Shown: positions 45,714-54,523 of the stretch, in pieces | Position numbering within the stretch: position 1 is the first letter of the stretch | How the letters are laid out: the number at the start of each line of letters is the position of its first letter | Source of the DNA: Sediminibacillus dalangtanensis | GTDB lineage: Bacteria; Bacillota; Bacilli; Bacillales; Amphibacillaceae | Direction: 5' to 3' | Assembly: GCF_017792025.1 (NCBI RefSeq) | Contig: NZ_CP046956.1 | Span: forward strand, 3,410,001-3,474,000 | Length of the DNA stretch: 64,000 nucleotides | The notes under the pieces: generated by a model | What the model saw: the letters and a program-made list of their open reading frames with translations, nothing else | Databases searched by the model: none | What the model was told of the DNA's origin: nothing | Position numbers and translations under genes: made by a program

Positions 45714-45733
45714 TTGTAGTAAGCCTAACATAA

Positions 45734-45779
45734 AGAGAGGGACAGTGTATGGGTTTTCCATAAAGTCCCTCTCTTTTTA
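45734..45779 (+). terminator. terminator after glucosaminidase gene
   Basis: AGAGAGGGAC...GTCCCTCTCT with an inner ATGG/CCAT pairing, followed by TTTTT. Confidence 0.85.
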
Positions 45780-45824
45780 TGAGCAAAATTCTTTACATTA
45801 GAAACTATTACCTCTTGTATATTC

Positions 45825-45841
45825 TTAACAAACCGTTTACA
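45825..45841 (+). promoter_or_regulatory. WalR-type box upstream of tagD
   Basis: TTAACA-AACCG-TTTACA is, in reverse, TGTAAA-N5-TGTTAA, an exact TGTWAH-N5-TGTWAH match. TATAGT (45845-45850) and TAAACT (45872-45877) are -10 candidates downstream. Confidence 0.6.
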
Positions 45842-45930
45842 ATTTATAGTGTTATGGGTAAAACACAAGTATAAACTATGCTATGAAATCATAACTATGT
45901 AGCATTTGAATCCTTAGGGAGGTTTCAATA

Positions 45931-46329
45931 ATGAAAAAAGTAATCACTTATGGCACCTTTGACTTGCTTCATAATGGCCATATCAATATACTCCGCCGTG
46001 CCAAGGAGCTTGGCGATCACTTGACTGTTGCTATATCGACAGATGAATTCAACGCAATTAAAAATAAAAAAGCATACCACAGCTATGAAAACCGCAAAAT
46101 GATTTTGGAAGCTATCCGCTATGTGGACGAAGTCATTCCTGAAGAAGATTGGGAGCAAAAGATAGACGACGTGCAAAAGCATGACATCGACATCTTTGTA
46201 ATGGGAGACGACTGGGAAGGCAAATTTGACTTTTTGAAAGACTACTGTGAAGTCATTTACCTGCCTCGGACGGTCGGCATTTCCACTACAAAAATAAAAA
46301 AGGATTTATTCAAAGTAAACAATGGCTAG
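45931..46329 (+). CDS. tagD: TagD glycerol-3-phosphate cytidylyltransferase
   Basis: 132-aa cytoplasmic enzyme: CTP + glycerol-3-phosphate gives CDP-glycerol, the donor for TagB and TagF. The nucleotidyltransferase signature HxGH is His14-Asn-Gly-His17 in YGTFDLLHNGH, and RTVGISTT near the C-terminus is the second CTP-binding motif. Length and sequence are typical of TagD/TarD. The ATG follows GGAGG. The stop overlaps the tagB start by 8 nt, so the two are translationally coupled. Confidence 0.96.
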   Translation: MKKVITYGTFDLLHNGHINILRRAKELGDHLTVAISTDEFNAIKNKKAYHSYENRKMILEAIRYVDEVIPEEDWEQKIDDVQKHDIDIFVMGDDWEGKFDFLKDYCEVIYLPRTVGISTTKIKKDLFKVNNG

Positions 46330-47506
46330 AGAACTGGTGATATCCAGTTATCTCTTTCTCTTCAGGATGCTTTTCAACTTCTTCAAGTTGTTCCCGGTCA
46401 AGGAAAAAACCGTCATGGTCGCTTCCTTCGGGGATAACATTGCCACCGTAGCGGATGAATTGAAACGTTCTGGCCAAGAGCAAATCATTGTATTAAAAGC
46501 AAAAGGATGCAAGCGGGACTTTGCGGCTGATTCTCAAACAACCGTTAAAAGTTTTCGTCCATCCCATTTGCTGCAATTCTTACAATCTATCTACCATTTA
46601 GCCACGTCCAAAGTGATTTTCGTTGATAATTACTTTGGATTTTTATCTGTAACCGACTTTAAGTCGGAGGTTTCCTGTGTGCAGCTTTGGCATGCGGCAG
46701 GAGCCATCAAGCAATTCGGATTGAAAGATCCATCGATTGAAATCCGCAGTAATCGTGCCAAACAGCGGTTCAAGGAAGTTTACCGACGTTTTCATTATGT
46801 GGTGACCGGTTCAGAAAAAATGGCAGGTATTTTTCGAAATAGCTTTGGCCTGAACAACGAGCAAATTTTGCGGACTGGTGTTCCAAGAACTGATTTCTTT
46901 TTTGATAAATCGTACACCAAGCAAATCGAGCAGGAATTACAGCAAAAATTCCCGGTTATCACAAGGAAGCAGGTGATTTTATATGCACCTACCTTCCGTG
47001 ACAACCAACTGCATTCAGCGGATATCGCTTTGGATATTGAAAAGCTCTACAACAGCTTGGGTGACGAGTACGTTTTGTTTTTGCGTCTGCATCCGGCCAT
47101 AAGGGCAAACCTGGATAATAAGTACGATGATTTTGTCGTCAATGTTACAGACTATGAAAATATCAATCACTTGTTGTTGGTGAGTGACTATTTAATTACC
47201 GATTACTCTTCCATTCCGTTCGAATACGCCTTAATGGAAAAACCGATGATCTTCTTCAGCTATGATTTGGAAGATTACCAGAAAGCACGCGGTTTTTGGG
47301 AAGACTACAAACAAAACATCCCAGGACCGGTCGTATTCACGACAACCGAGATTGCTGATGTCATCAAAGAAAATCGATTTGATATGGAGAAAGTGCGCAG
47401 CTTTTCCGCCCTATGGAACCAATATTCACGAGGAAACTCTGCGGCCAACCTGGTCGAGTTCCTCTATGGAGAAGAAGAGCAACAGCAGCGTGTACTGGAA
47501 CAATAA
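46322..47506 (+). CDS. tagB: TagB glycerophosphotransferase (WTA primase)
   Basis: 394-aa membrane-associated enzyme that adds the first glycerol phosphate from CDP-glycerol to undecaprenyl-PP-GlcNAc-ManNAc. A short hydrophobic, amphipathic N-terminus (ISSYLFLFRMLFNFFKLFP) precedes the GT-B domain: VQLWHAAGAIKQFGLK with the catalytic-type His, VLYAPTFRDNQ, FLRLHPAI with the second His, and ITDYSSIPFEYALMEKP. The length fits TagB rather than TagF, and it is coupled to tagD. TagB and TarF-type primases resemble each other, so the role rests partly on context. Confidence 0.85.
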   Translation: MARELVISSYLFLFRMLFNFFKLFPVKEKTVMVASFGDNIATVADELKRSGQEQIIVLKAKGCKRDFAADSQTTVKSFRPSHLLQFLQSIYHLATSKVIFVDNYFGFLSVTDFKSEVSCVQLWHAAGAIKQFGLKDPSIEIRSNRAKQRFKEVYRRFHYVVTGSEKMAGIFRNSFGLNNEQILRTGVPRTDFFFDKSYTKQIEQELQQKFPVITRKQVILYAPTFRDNQLHSADIALDIEKLYNSLGDEYVLFLRLHPAIRANLDNKYDDFVVNVTDYENINHLLLVSDYLITDYSSIPFEYALMEKPMIFFSYDLEDYQKARGFWEDYKQNIPGPVVFTTTEIADVIKENRFDMEKVRSFSALWNQYSRGNSAANLVEFLYGEEEQQQRVLEQ

Positions 47507-47732
47507 TTGCCGGGATATGAGTAAACTCATGTTCCGGTTTTCTTTGGGAAGACTGGTTGCCATTCCATTGTGATGGTGGGATGGCTGTTCTATTGGGCAA
47601 ATCAATGTAACTGCTGGAACAATATTCGGAATACATTTGCGGAAATAGATGACCGTGGAAAGTGTGAGGTAATTTGCAGTGCCTTATTAGAACATTTAAA
47701 GTTGCAGGAGTAACAATTAAATATCACAAAAA

Positions 47733-47774
47733 GAGCTGCTCCATAAGCCTTATACAGGCTTTCTGGAGCAGCTC
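47733..47774. terminator. terminator downstream of TagO-like gene
   Basis: GAGCTGCTCCA...TGGAGCAGCTC with inner AGCCT/AGGCT, then TTTTTG on the minus strand. It lies 10 nt after the minus-strand stop and can also end tagDB. The gap 47507-47732 holds nothing else I recognise. Confidence 0.85.
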
Positions 47775-47784
47775 CTTTCTATTT

Positions 47785-48831
47785 CTACCGTTTCGCCTTT
47801 GCACCTTCCAGAAGTCGAAGAATCGGGCGGTAATTTTCGCTGATAAGGCCTGTCAGTTCGACTACGATTTCTACCAGAATCGTCAGCGCCAACAGGGTTA
47901 TCGTGGATCCCCACACGGTCGATTTGGTGAAGATGATGGCCGCGATACTGAACAACCCGCTCATCGCATAAATCAGGATGACGGTCTGTTTATGCCCAAA
48001 CCCAAGTTTCAACAGACAATGATGCAAATGCAGCTTATCCGGTGCGGATAAAGGTTTGTTTTGGATAATGCGTCGGACAATCGCAAAGAAGGTATCTAAA
48101 ATCGGTACTCCCAAAATGATAATCGGAACAATTAACGAGAATAACGTAACGTTCTTAAACCCAAGTACCGAAAATACACCGATCATGTAGCCTAAAAACA
48201 AGGCCCCGGTGTCGCCCATGAATATCTTGGCGGGATGGAAATTGTAAACTAAAAACCCAAGGGTGCTTCCCAGCAGCATCAATCCCATCAAGGTGACAAA
48301 CGAATCGCCGAGCGATATCGCCAAACCGGAAATCGTGATCAGCGCGATGGAAGAAACACCAGCCGACAGTCCATCCAAACCGTCAATCAGGTTGATGGCA
48401 TTCGTAATGCCGACAATCCAAATTAAAGTGAGTGGAATGCTCATGTAGCCGAATTGCAGTGTTTCGCCAAATGGCAAATTGATGAAAGTGATTTGCACCC
48501 CATTGAATACGACGATTCCTGCAGCGATCAGCTGAACAGAAAATTTCAGTTTGGCCGACAGATCGAACAAGTCGTCAAGAAAGCCGATTGTTGTGATCAG
48601 AATAGCGCCTACCAGAATCGGCCAATCATACTGGCTGACTGGGTCAAACAAGTAAAAGCCGATAAGGAAGCTGATAAATATCGCCAAACCGCCTAACCGC
48701 GGCATCAATTTGCTATGAATTTTCCGGTAATTCGGCTGGTCGACCGCACCGATGCGGATGGCCAGTTTTTTTACCAATGGTGTTATCGCCACCGATATAA
48801 TAAAGCACAATAGCAATGCTATAAATTCCAT
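47785..48831 (-). CDS. tagO: TagO/WecA-family undecaprenyl-phosphate GlcNAc-1-phosphate transferase
   Basis: 348-aa polytopic membrane enzyme (about ten helices). It transfers GlcNAc-1-P from UDP-GlcNAc to undecaprenyl phosphate, starting WTA or another polymer. Family motifs: PRLGGLAIF, TTIGFLDDLFDL (Mg-binding Asp pair), GITNAINLIDGLDGLSAG, NFHPAKIFMGDTGALFLGY and the cytoplasmic His motif KLHLHHCLLKLGFGHKQ. AGGAGG lies 7 nt before the ATG. A second gene of the same family is at 61996-63069, so which one serves WTA is not certain. It lies downstream of the exopolysaccharide genes with a 177-nt gap. Confidence 0.85.
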   Translation of the reverse strand: MEFIALLLCFIISVAITPLVKKLAIRIGAVDQPNYRKIHSKLMPRLGGLAIFISFLIGFYLFDPVSQYDWPILVGAILITTIGFLDDLFDLSAKLKFSVQLIAAGIVVFNGVQITFINLPFGETLQFGYMSIPLTLIWIVGITNAINLIDGLDGLSAGVSSIALITISGLAISLGDSFVTLMGLMLLGSTLGFLVYNFHPAKIFMGDTGALFLGYMIGVFSVLGFKNVTLFSLIVPIIILGVPILDTFFAIVRRIIQNKPLSAPDKLHLHHCLLKLGFGHKQTVILIYAMSGLFSIAAIIFTKSTVWGSTITLLALTILVEIVVELTGLISENYRPILRLLEGAKAKR

Positions 48832-49008
48832 GGTCGGTCCTCCTGGATTTCGAGCCTATCTATCTCTCTAGTTTGTTTGTCTTTTAATATGACGTGGGTC
48901 ACTGAAAAAAGGTTTCATAGTTTCGTATTTTTTTTGCTTTAGTTACTATAGCACAATCCGGCACAAAATACACCTGTTCCCGTAAAAATTTACATTGTTA
49001 CGCTTCTG

Positions 49009-50046
49009 TTAATAAGAATCAACATCTCCCTGATGCAAATACCAGTCCTCCAGCCCGCTCCCTACCGTTGCGGTCTCTAACGGATGAACAACAAGCGCGA
49101 GCGGGTGGTCCTTTACCTTAAAACCTCTGGAAGCAAGCGTATTGGCCGATGGCGTCTCGGGTAAAGCCCAGCTCTGTACGATGTCGCAACCTTTCAATTG
49201 TTGCAATGCACCCTGCAATAATTCCTGCCATACCTTTTGGTCCTCAACCGCCAGCCAGTCGACAATCGTTCCGACGGTCACGCGGTCATGCTTAAGTTGC
49301 TTCCCTTCCTTTTTCACGACCACATAGCCTGCCAAATCAGCTCCTTTACGAAGTGCGAGCATGTGATACATATATTCCGGATGCTGATGGTATCGCCAAT
49401 TCAAGTACCCGTGGCTCCGACGGATTACAACCGGCCTGATGGCGGACAAACGGTCGGCCAGGTCGGTGAAACGCTCGTCGCATGCCGTGACAGTTTCCAG
49501 CTGATATTTAGATAAAGACTTTTTCTTTTGCTTGTTGATGATTTTTTTGTATATACTACCCAATGGCTTCGCAGGACTGGCAATCCTTATCATCCCTGCA
49601 GCCAATGCTATGGGATTTTGTATGTAAACAAAGCGTGACACCCGGCCCGCTTCCTTCGCCCGGGTGCGTGTGAGCAGCAGTTCTCTCGCTTTCGGTGCAG
49701 GGAATCCATATAGCAGCTTAATTCCCGATTTTCTGGCTTCCGTAAACATCGCTTCGTTCAACTGTTGATAAATTCCTTCTCCTCTGTCTTCGGGATCGAC
49801 CATTGTATCTACTCGTAAGCCTGCCAGCTGGATTTTGCCGTTAATAAATACTTCGCTGACCCATAACGCGATGTGGCCGGCGATGCGGTTGTTTTTTTCA
49901 AAAACCAATATCCAGGGATTCACTGGGTTGGGATGCTTTATATATTTCCATTCCCAAACCAGAGAAGAGCGTTGTTTCCCGAACACTTTGGTGTACAGCT
50001 GTTGGATCCCGGCTTGGTCCCCCGGCTGAAAAAAACGAATTGCCAT
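49009..50046 (-). CDS. GNAT-family acetyltransferase-like protein in polysaccharide cluster
   Basis: 345 aa. The first ~150 residues have the GNAT fold: GIQQLYTKVFG, AGHIALWVSEVFING, LRVDTMVDPEDRGEGIYQQLNEAM (acetyl-CoA-binding region) and LLYGFPAPKARE. A second, less clear domain follows (YLNWRYHQHPEYMYHMLALRKG, GTIVDWLAVEDQ), seen in GNAT/FemAB-like proteins of polysaccharide loci. It probably acylates a sugar precursor or lipid-linked intermediate. The ATG at 50044-50046 follows GGAGG closely. It is the last gene of the tight cluster that begins at 56047. Confidence 0.75.
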   Translation of the reverse strand: MAIRFFQPGDQAGIQQLYTKVFGKQRSSLVWEWKYIKHPNPVNPWILVFEKNNRIAGHIALWVSEVFINGKIQLAGLRVDTMVDPEDRGEGIYQQLNEAMFTEARKSGIKLLYGFPAPKARELLLTRTRAKEAGRVSRFVYIQNPIALAAGMIRIASPAKPLGSIYKKIINKQKKKSLSKYQLETVTACDERFTDLADRLSAIRPVVIRRSHGYLNWRYHQHPEYMYHMLALRKGADLAGYVVVKKEGKQLKHDRVTVGTIVDWLAVEDQKVWQELLQGALQQLKGCDIVQSWALPETPSANTLASRGFKVKDHPLALVVHPLETATVGSGLEDWYLHQGDVDSY

Positions 50047-50068
50047 GCCATCCTCCCCTTTGAAGTGC

Positions 50069-50548
50069 TCATGCATGATCGATAAAATCGGTCAAAATTT
50101 GCTGCAGCCGCTGCTTACCTGATTGAAAAGGTTTCGGGACAAAATGCTTCGCTTGATTGATGACAGCCTCAAGCTTTTCGCCGTCATGCCAGCTTAAAAT
50201 GTGTCCCTGGGCAGTGAATGCTTCCACCAGCTGGAGCTGGTGATCATCATTATGCTCACCGTATTTTTTCAAACGCGGGGCAGCAATCACCGTTTTCCCC
50301 TTTCGCAATCCCGTTATTACAGAACCGGTACCTGCATGGGTGATCACCAGGCTGGCATCATCGTATAAGGCATCCATTTCTTCATAGCTGACGAACGGCT
50401 TTAAGGTCAGCCTCTCGCTACTATATGGTGTGTGGCCGTGTTGGACGATGACTTCTTCTTTAATTATGCTTTCTTTTTTGAGCCGGTCTACTTCATCAAG
50501 AAGGCGCGTGAATGGCAGTTCGTGCGTGCCTAATACAACGAGTATCAA
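50069..50548 (-). CDS. pssE: PssE/Alg13-like catalytic subunit of a two-part glycosyltransferase
   Basis: 159-aa C-terminal half of a GT28-type enzyme: VVLGTHELPFTRLLDEVDRL, VQHGHTPYSSERL, LVITHAGTGSVITGLRKGKTVIAAPRLKKYGEHNDDHQ, the donor-binding signature. The start is a TTG at 50546-50548, 8 nt after GGGGGG. The TTG overlaps the TGA of the preceding pssD-like gene as TTGA. PssE binds UDP-sugar and needs PssD for membrane anchoring. The complex would add one sugar (often GlcA or Glc) to the lipid-linked repeat. Confidence 0.87.
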   Translation of the reverse strand: MILVVLGTHELPFTRLLDEVDRLKKESIIKEEVIVQHGHTPYSSERLTLKPFVSYEEMDALYDDASLVITHAGTGSVITGLRKGKTVIAAPRLKKYGEHNDDHQLQLVEAFTAQGHILSWHDGEKLEAVINQAKHFVPKPFQSGKQRLQQILTDFIDHA

Positions 50549-51015
50549 TAGATAGACCCCCCATACACTGCCTTCGGGTAAATATCCTTCATCGATTCCC
50601 ATTGAACGATGAACAAATCGGAAATCGGATATACCATCCTTCCGGACAAGGTGGGACTGGTTGATTTGGCAAAGCTCTCAATGAAAATGATTTTCCGTCT
50701 GAACAATTTTGCCAGGTAACACATCGGCACCGCCGTGTGTGCTCCCGTGGTGATGATAATATCCGGACGGTGTTTGAGAAAAATACACAAGGATTTGATC
50801 GTATTATAGGTAAACTTGTAAATATAGCGGATCGGGTAATTACGTGCTCCGTACATTAGCAGGGAAACCGGATATTTCTCCATCAGCTGCTCGGTGATTT
50901 CCGACTTTTCCGTCACAAGATGGTATTGGTAGTTTTTGAATAAGCCTTCCAACTGCAGCAGCTGTGTAAGATGGCCGCCTATAGATGAAATAAGAAGCAA
51001 TTTTTTCTGTTTCAT
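50545..51015 (-). CDS. pssD: PssD/Alg14-like membrane subunit of a two-part glycosyltransferase
   Basis: 156-aa N-terminal half of a GT28-type enzyme: KLLLISSIGGHLTQLLQLEGLF, PDIIITTGAHTAVPMCYLAKLF, KIIFIESFAKSTSPTLSGRMVYPISDLFIVQW. These are the acceptor and membrane-binding motifs of Alg14/PssD/CpsF. The ATG at 51013-51015 fits family length; the frame stays open further upstream, inside the preceding gene. Translationally coupled to pssE by a 4-nt overlap. Confidence 0.87.
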   Translation of the reverse strand: MKQKKLLLISSIGGHLTQLLQLEGLFKNYQYHLVTEKSEITEQLMEKYPVSLLMYGARNYPIRYIYKFTYNTIKSLCIFLKHRPDIIITTGAHTAVPMCYLAKLFRRKIIFIESFAKSTSPTLSGRMVYPISDLFIVQWESMKDIYPKAVYGGSIY

Positions 51016-51028
51016 CCTGTCCTCGCTC

Positions 51029-52120
51029 CTATCGATGGTAGATTGAAATAAGCTGATCCAACAATTTATCCTGATCATTTTCCTGTGCTTTCTCTTCTCC
51101 CTTGATGACAAGCTGTTCACGTAGCTTTTCGTTCGCTATCAGTTTCTCCAAACCGTTACGGAGTGATGCATGGTTTTTTGGTTCCACTAGTAATCCCGCC
51201 CCGTCCTTAAGCAGGTGGGCAAGACCGCCTACGTTGCTGCCGACGACCGGAGTATGGCATGACATGGCTTCCAATGCCACTAATCCAAAACCCTCCATAT
51301 GGGAAGGGATGACGAATACGTCAGCAGCGGCCATCCAGTCTGCAACCTCCTTCTGGCCTTTCGGGCCATGGATGGCCACATCACGGATCGCCTCCCTGTC
51401 GATTTTCTCTTTGATTCTCTCCAGGAATTCCGGCTGCTTGGCTGCCCCGATGAGATGCAGCTCCAATTGATCAAACGTTTGTTTTAACTGCTGGTAGGCA
51501 TCCAAAAGCTCCGTCAGCCCTTTTGCTTCAATCAGATTGCCGGCATACAAGAGCTGTATCCTGTTTTCCTCTAGTCCCATCTTCCGCTTTGCCTTTGGCT
51601 TTGGAACTGGTGCGAAGACCTGCCGGTTGACTCCCATATTCAACACGGTCACTTTCCCGGGGTCCACTTGATAACGGTCGAGCATTTCCAGTTTGAGCGC
51701 TTCCCCTACTGCCACGATATGGTCTGCTTCCTGCAAAATCCGCTTTGTCTGCTGAAAAAAGAATTTCCCCTTTTTCGCCATTTTGTCGAGATCGCCGCCA
51801 TGACATGTCACAATCAACTTGGTTCCAAAACGCTTTTTGAACATGAGGCCAAACAAGCCGCTCGGGAAAATATAGTGCGCATGGATCAATTGATAGCCTT
51901 TCCCTTTGCGAAGACTGATCAAGCCGATACGTATCATCCAGGCTACATATTTTTTCAACAGATGATGCTTTCGCATTCCCGGTTCGGTAATCGCTGCGAC
52001 ATCGATGTCCAAGCCTCGTTTTCTTAAAGCTTCGACTTGATTGCGGACAAATATACCAAAGGTAGGACTGTTTTTTCCGGGGTACATGGTGCTCAAGACA
52101 AGGACGTTTTTCAACTTCAT
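51029..52120 (-). CDS. GT4-family glycosyltransferase
   Basis: 363-aa GT-B enzyme. VLVLSTMYPGKNSPTFGIFVRNQV at the start, LIHAHYIFPSG, VTCHGGDL, LLYAGNLIEAKGLTELLDA, and the donor-site HMEGFGLVALEAMSCHTPVVGS, the E-x7-E motif of GT4. It adds one sugar to the lipid-linked repeat. It lies between the polymerase gene (12 nt upstream) and pssD in one operon. Donor unknown. Confidence 0.9.
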   Translation of the reverse strand: MKLKNVLVLSTMYPGKNSPTFGIFVRNQVEALRKRGLDIDVAAITEPGMRKHHLLKKYVAWMIRIGLISLRKGKGYQLIHAHYIFPSGLFGLMFKKRFGTKLIVTCHGGDLDKMAKKGKFFFQQTKRILQEADHIVAVGEALKLEMLDRYQVDPGKVTVLNMGVNRQVFAPVPKPKAKRKMGLEENRIQLLYAGNLIEAKGLTELLDAYQQLKQTFDQLELHLIGAAKQPEFLERIKEKIDREAIRDVAIHGPKGQKEVADWMAAADVFVIPSHMEGFGLVALEAMSCHTPVVGSNVGGLAHLLKDGAGLLVEPKNHASLRNGLEKLIANEKLREQLVIKGEEKAQENDQDKLLDQLISIYHR

Positions 52121-52132
52121 CTGCTCCTCCTC

Positions 52133-53596
52133 CTATTCTGCTGCGGCTGCCAGCTTCCTGGCAGACTGAACATGACGCGACTGGTTGATGACGTAAGCAA
52201 GCATCGCAAAGTAAAACAACGTGAACGAGTCATTTTCCCAAATGTTGTAGACCAATCCGGCAACATAGGAGCCGAGCAGGACGGCAAGCAGTACTGTGGC
52301 TGTCTTCAGCTCGCTTCGGCGGTTCCATAACAGATAGAGCATATTCAGTAAAAACACGGCAAACACGATGACGCCGAATATCCCGGTTTGCACAATGACT
52401 TGGATGTACTGATTGTCTGAATAAAACTCCCGGTCGATATTGTAGTCTTCATAAATCGGTGAACCGGCATTCAAGGTTGCTGAATCACCAAACGTGGCAA
52501 ATCCTGTACCGATCACTGGATTGTCCTGGAATATCGTCCATCCCTTTTCGATGATATACAGACGTCCCGCCCGTTTGCTTCCCTCTACGGCGTCATCGTT
52601 GAAGGTCTCCCGCATGCGGTCGGTAAAACCGCCGTCGCGCTCGTCGTACTGCTTTTGCGTGCTGCGCTGGGTTTGACCGAAATCGGAGGCCTCAATGGTG
52701 CTTGCCAGCATGTTGGCAGGTATGCCGATGAAGATTATTCCGGCCGCCAAGGTAATCAAGGTCGTCCTTAAGATTCGCCAATGCCTGGTCAGCGCGATAT
52801 AAATCAACAGGCCGACGGCAAAGGCGAGCCAGGTTCCACGCGAATAGGTAAGAAACCAGACGCCCATGTAAAGAACCAGTGCAATGTTGGCCACCCATAC
52901 CATTTTGCCTTGCAAGTAACTGCGTAAAAACAGTGTCAAAATAAACGCAAACGACAAATAGTAAGCTAGCAGGTTGGGATTGCCGATCAATCCGTAGATT
53001 CGAATCCGATTGATGGCCGACAGCGGCATATTTTCCCAAGTCGGAGGCAGCAGCCACCCGCGTAAAGAAAGCTTCTCCACCAGTCCATGCAGGCAGATCA
53101 CTACGGCAAGAATCATGGTCGCCCAGAGAAACCTGGCGATATCCTGTTTTGTGATATCCATCCGCTTGACGACATAGTAGACAAGATAAAATAACAGAAA
53201 GGATCGTAGCTGTAACACCAAAGCCGTGATCGATACGCCGGAAACGAGCGCAGAAACGGCGCCGATAAAACAAAATGCGAAAAAAGCGAGTTCAAACCAT
53301 TGGAACTTTACAAGCGAACGCAAATCGTGCCGGTATTTCATGACGGTTTTTACCAACAGCACGAAAATCACGGCATCCCCGACTAGCTTCAAGGTCGGAT
53401 TGAATTCGACCAGAAACGGACGGATCGGAAAATAAACAAACAGCAAAATCAGGGCGTTTTTTTCCTGGAAGTAGCTGTAGATGACAAAGGTAGCAATAAC
53501 GGCCAGTGACACGATGAAGTTGTCGAGCATTGCAGCGGCCAGCAGAATGAGCAAGGCGGCCGGTACGAATCCGATTTGTTTGATGCTGATGTTCAT
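52133..53596 (-). CDS. O-antigen ligase/polymerase (Wzy-like) membrane protein
   Basis: 487 aa with about ten to twelve hydrophobic segments. The Wzy_C/O-antigen ligase signature region is present: IRIYGLIGNPNLLAYYLSFAF, WFLTYSRGTWLAFAVGLLIY, then a large external loop (about 300-400) with GWTIFQDNPVIGTGFATFGD and SDNQYIQVIVQTGIFG. It should polymerise lipid-linked repeats on the outer face, after flipping. The start ATG is 16 nt after the PIG-L gene. Confidence 0.88.
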   Translation of the reverse strand: MNISIKQIGFVPAALLILLAAAMLDNFIVSLAVIATFVIYSYFQEKNALILLFVYFPIRPFLVEFNPTLKLVGDAVIFVLLVKTVMKYRHDLRSLVKFQWFELAFFAFCFIGAVSALVSGVSITALVLQLRSFLLFYLVYYVVKRMDITKQDIARFLWATMILAVVICLHGLVEKLSLRGWLLPPTWENMPLSAINRIRIYGLIGNPNLLAYYLSFAFILTLFLRSYLQGKMVWVANIALVLYMGVWFLTYSRGTWLAFAVGLLIYIALTRHWRILRTTLITLAAGIIFIGIPANMLASTIEASDFGQTQRSTQKQYDERDGGFTDRMRETFNDDAVEGSKRAGRLYIIEKGWTIFQDNPVIGTGFATFGDSATLNAGSPIYEDYNIDREFYSDNQYIQVIVQTGIFGVIVFAVFLLNMLYLLWNRRSELKTATVLLAVLLGSYVAGLVYNIWENDSFTLFYFAMLAYVINQSRHVQSARKLAAAAE

Positions 53597-53612
53597 GGTA
53601 CATTCTCCTCTC

Positions 53613-54518
53613 CTATCGATGAATGCCGGGATGTGACGACCAGTGTTGCTGGTAAATCCTTTTCTTTAATCGATGGTTTTTATAGATTGCCCACAACAGC
53701 GTTACCGTCCGGTTTGCTTGTTTGAACAACTTTGGATAATCATAATGTTCTTTTTTTACCGCTTGGATCATTTTCTGAAATTCCTGGCTGGAAAGCTGCA
53801 GGAAGCCTTCCGCTGCATTAATAGCATTCTCAGCAAGATGTGCTTTCATCCTGTTCAGTTCCAAAAAGCCGTCAAAAGCGATTGCTTGTGATTGAAACAC
53901 GTCGATCGCCTGGCGCTTTGCCGGCATTGTCTCCGATATATCAATCAAACAATTGATGGCCGTTGGCGGAAACGGACAATTGATTTCATATAAACGGACG
54001 ACCGGATCGACGTTGTCTACTAGTTCAAGAGCGTCTGCCAACGCTTCCGCTGTTGCGACATGGTCCGGATGGGCATCGACAAACGTTGTAGCGTAAATAA
54101 TATCCGGCCGCAGGCGTTGGATGTGCTCCGCAATCATGCCGCTCAACTCCGGCCGATTCCCGACATGACCATCCGGCAAATCGCAGTAGAAAACCTGATT
54201 GATTCCCAGAATCGGCTGGACCTGGCTAATTTCCGCCTTCCGGAGTGCTGCCAGTTCATTCCCAGGAAGTCGACTGACACTTTGTCCTCCATCTGTAATA
54301 AACAAACAAGTAACCTGTGAGCCGGTATCGGCATGACGGCGTATCGTTCCGCCAAGTCCGATTGTTTCATCGTCCATATGCGGAGCCAATACCAGGATGT
54401 TTTGATTCGGCAACATGTCTGTGAGTTTTCGGCTGTTTTGATAATGTTTTTTCATCACCAGCCTGGTAACCGGAACGACTACCGGCTCCGCTGATTTTAA
54501 TAAGGTATCTTTCATCAT
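53613..54518 (-). CDS. PIG-L family deacetylase
   Basis: 301-aa zinc-dependent N-deacetylase of the PIG-L/LmbE family. ILVLAPHMDDETIGLGGTIRRH holds the metal-binding His, Asp, Asp and catalytic Asp; ATTFVDAHPDHVATAEAL holds the third metal ligand. It probably removes acetyl from an N-acetyl-hexosamine of the polymer or its precursor, giving positive charge. No signal peptide, so cytoplasmic. It lies between the flippase gene and polymerase gene, 6 and 16 nt apart. Confidence 0.88.
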   Translation of the reverse strand: MMKDTLLKSAEPVVVPVTRLVMKKHYQNSRKLTDMLPNQNILVLAPHMDDETIGLGGTIRRHADTGSQVTCLFITDGGQSVSRLPGNELAALRKAEISQVQPILGINQVFYCDLPDGHVGNRPELSGMIAEHIQRLRPDIIYATTFVDAHPDHVATAEALADALELVDNVDPVVRLYEINCPFPPTAINCLIDISETMPAKRQAIDVFQSQAIAFDGFLELNRMKAHLAENAINAAEGFLQLSSQEFQKMIQAVKKEHYDYPKLFKQANRTVTLLWAIYKNHRLKKRIYQQHWSSHPGIHR

Positions 54519-54523
54519 CGCTG

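Noticed and set aside
52692..53273. 193-codon minus-strand open frame inside the Wzy-like gene
   Set aside because: Same strand but another frame of a gene with clear membrane topology; its translation is Arg/His/Cys-rich and lacks any motif.
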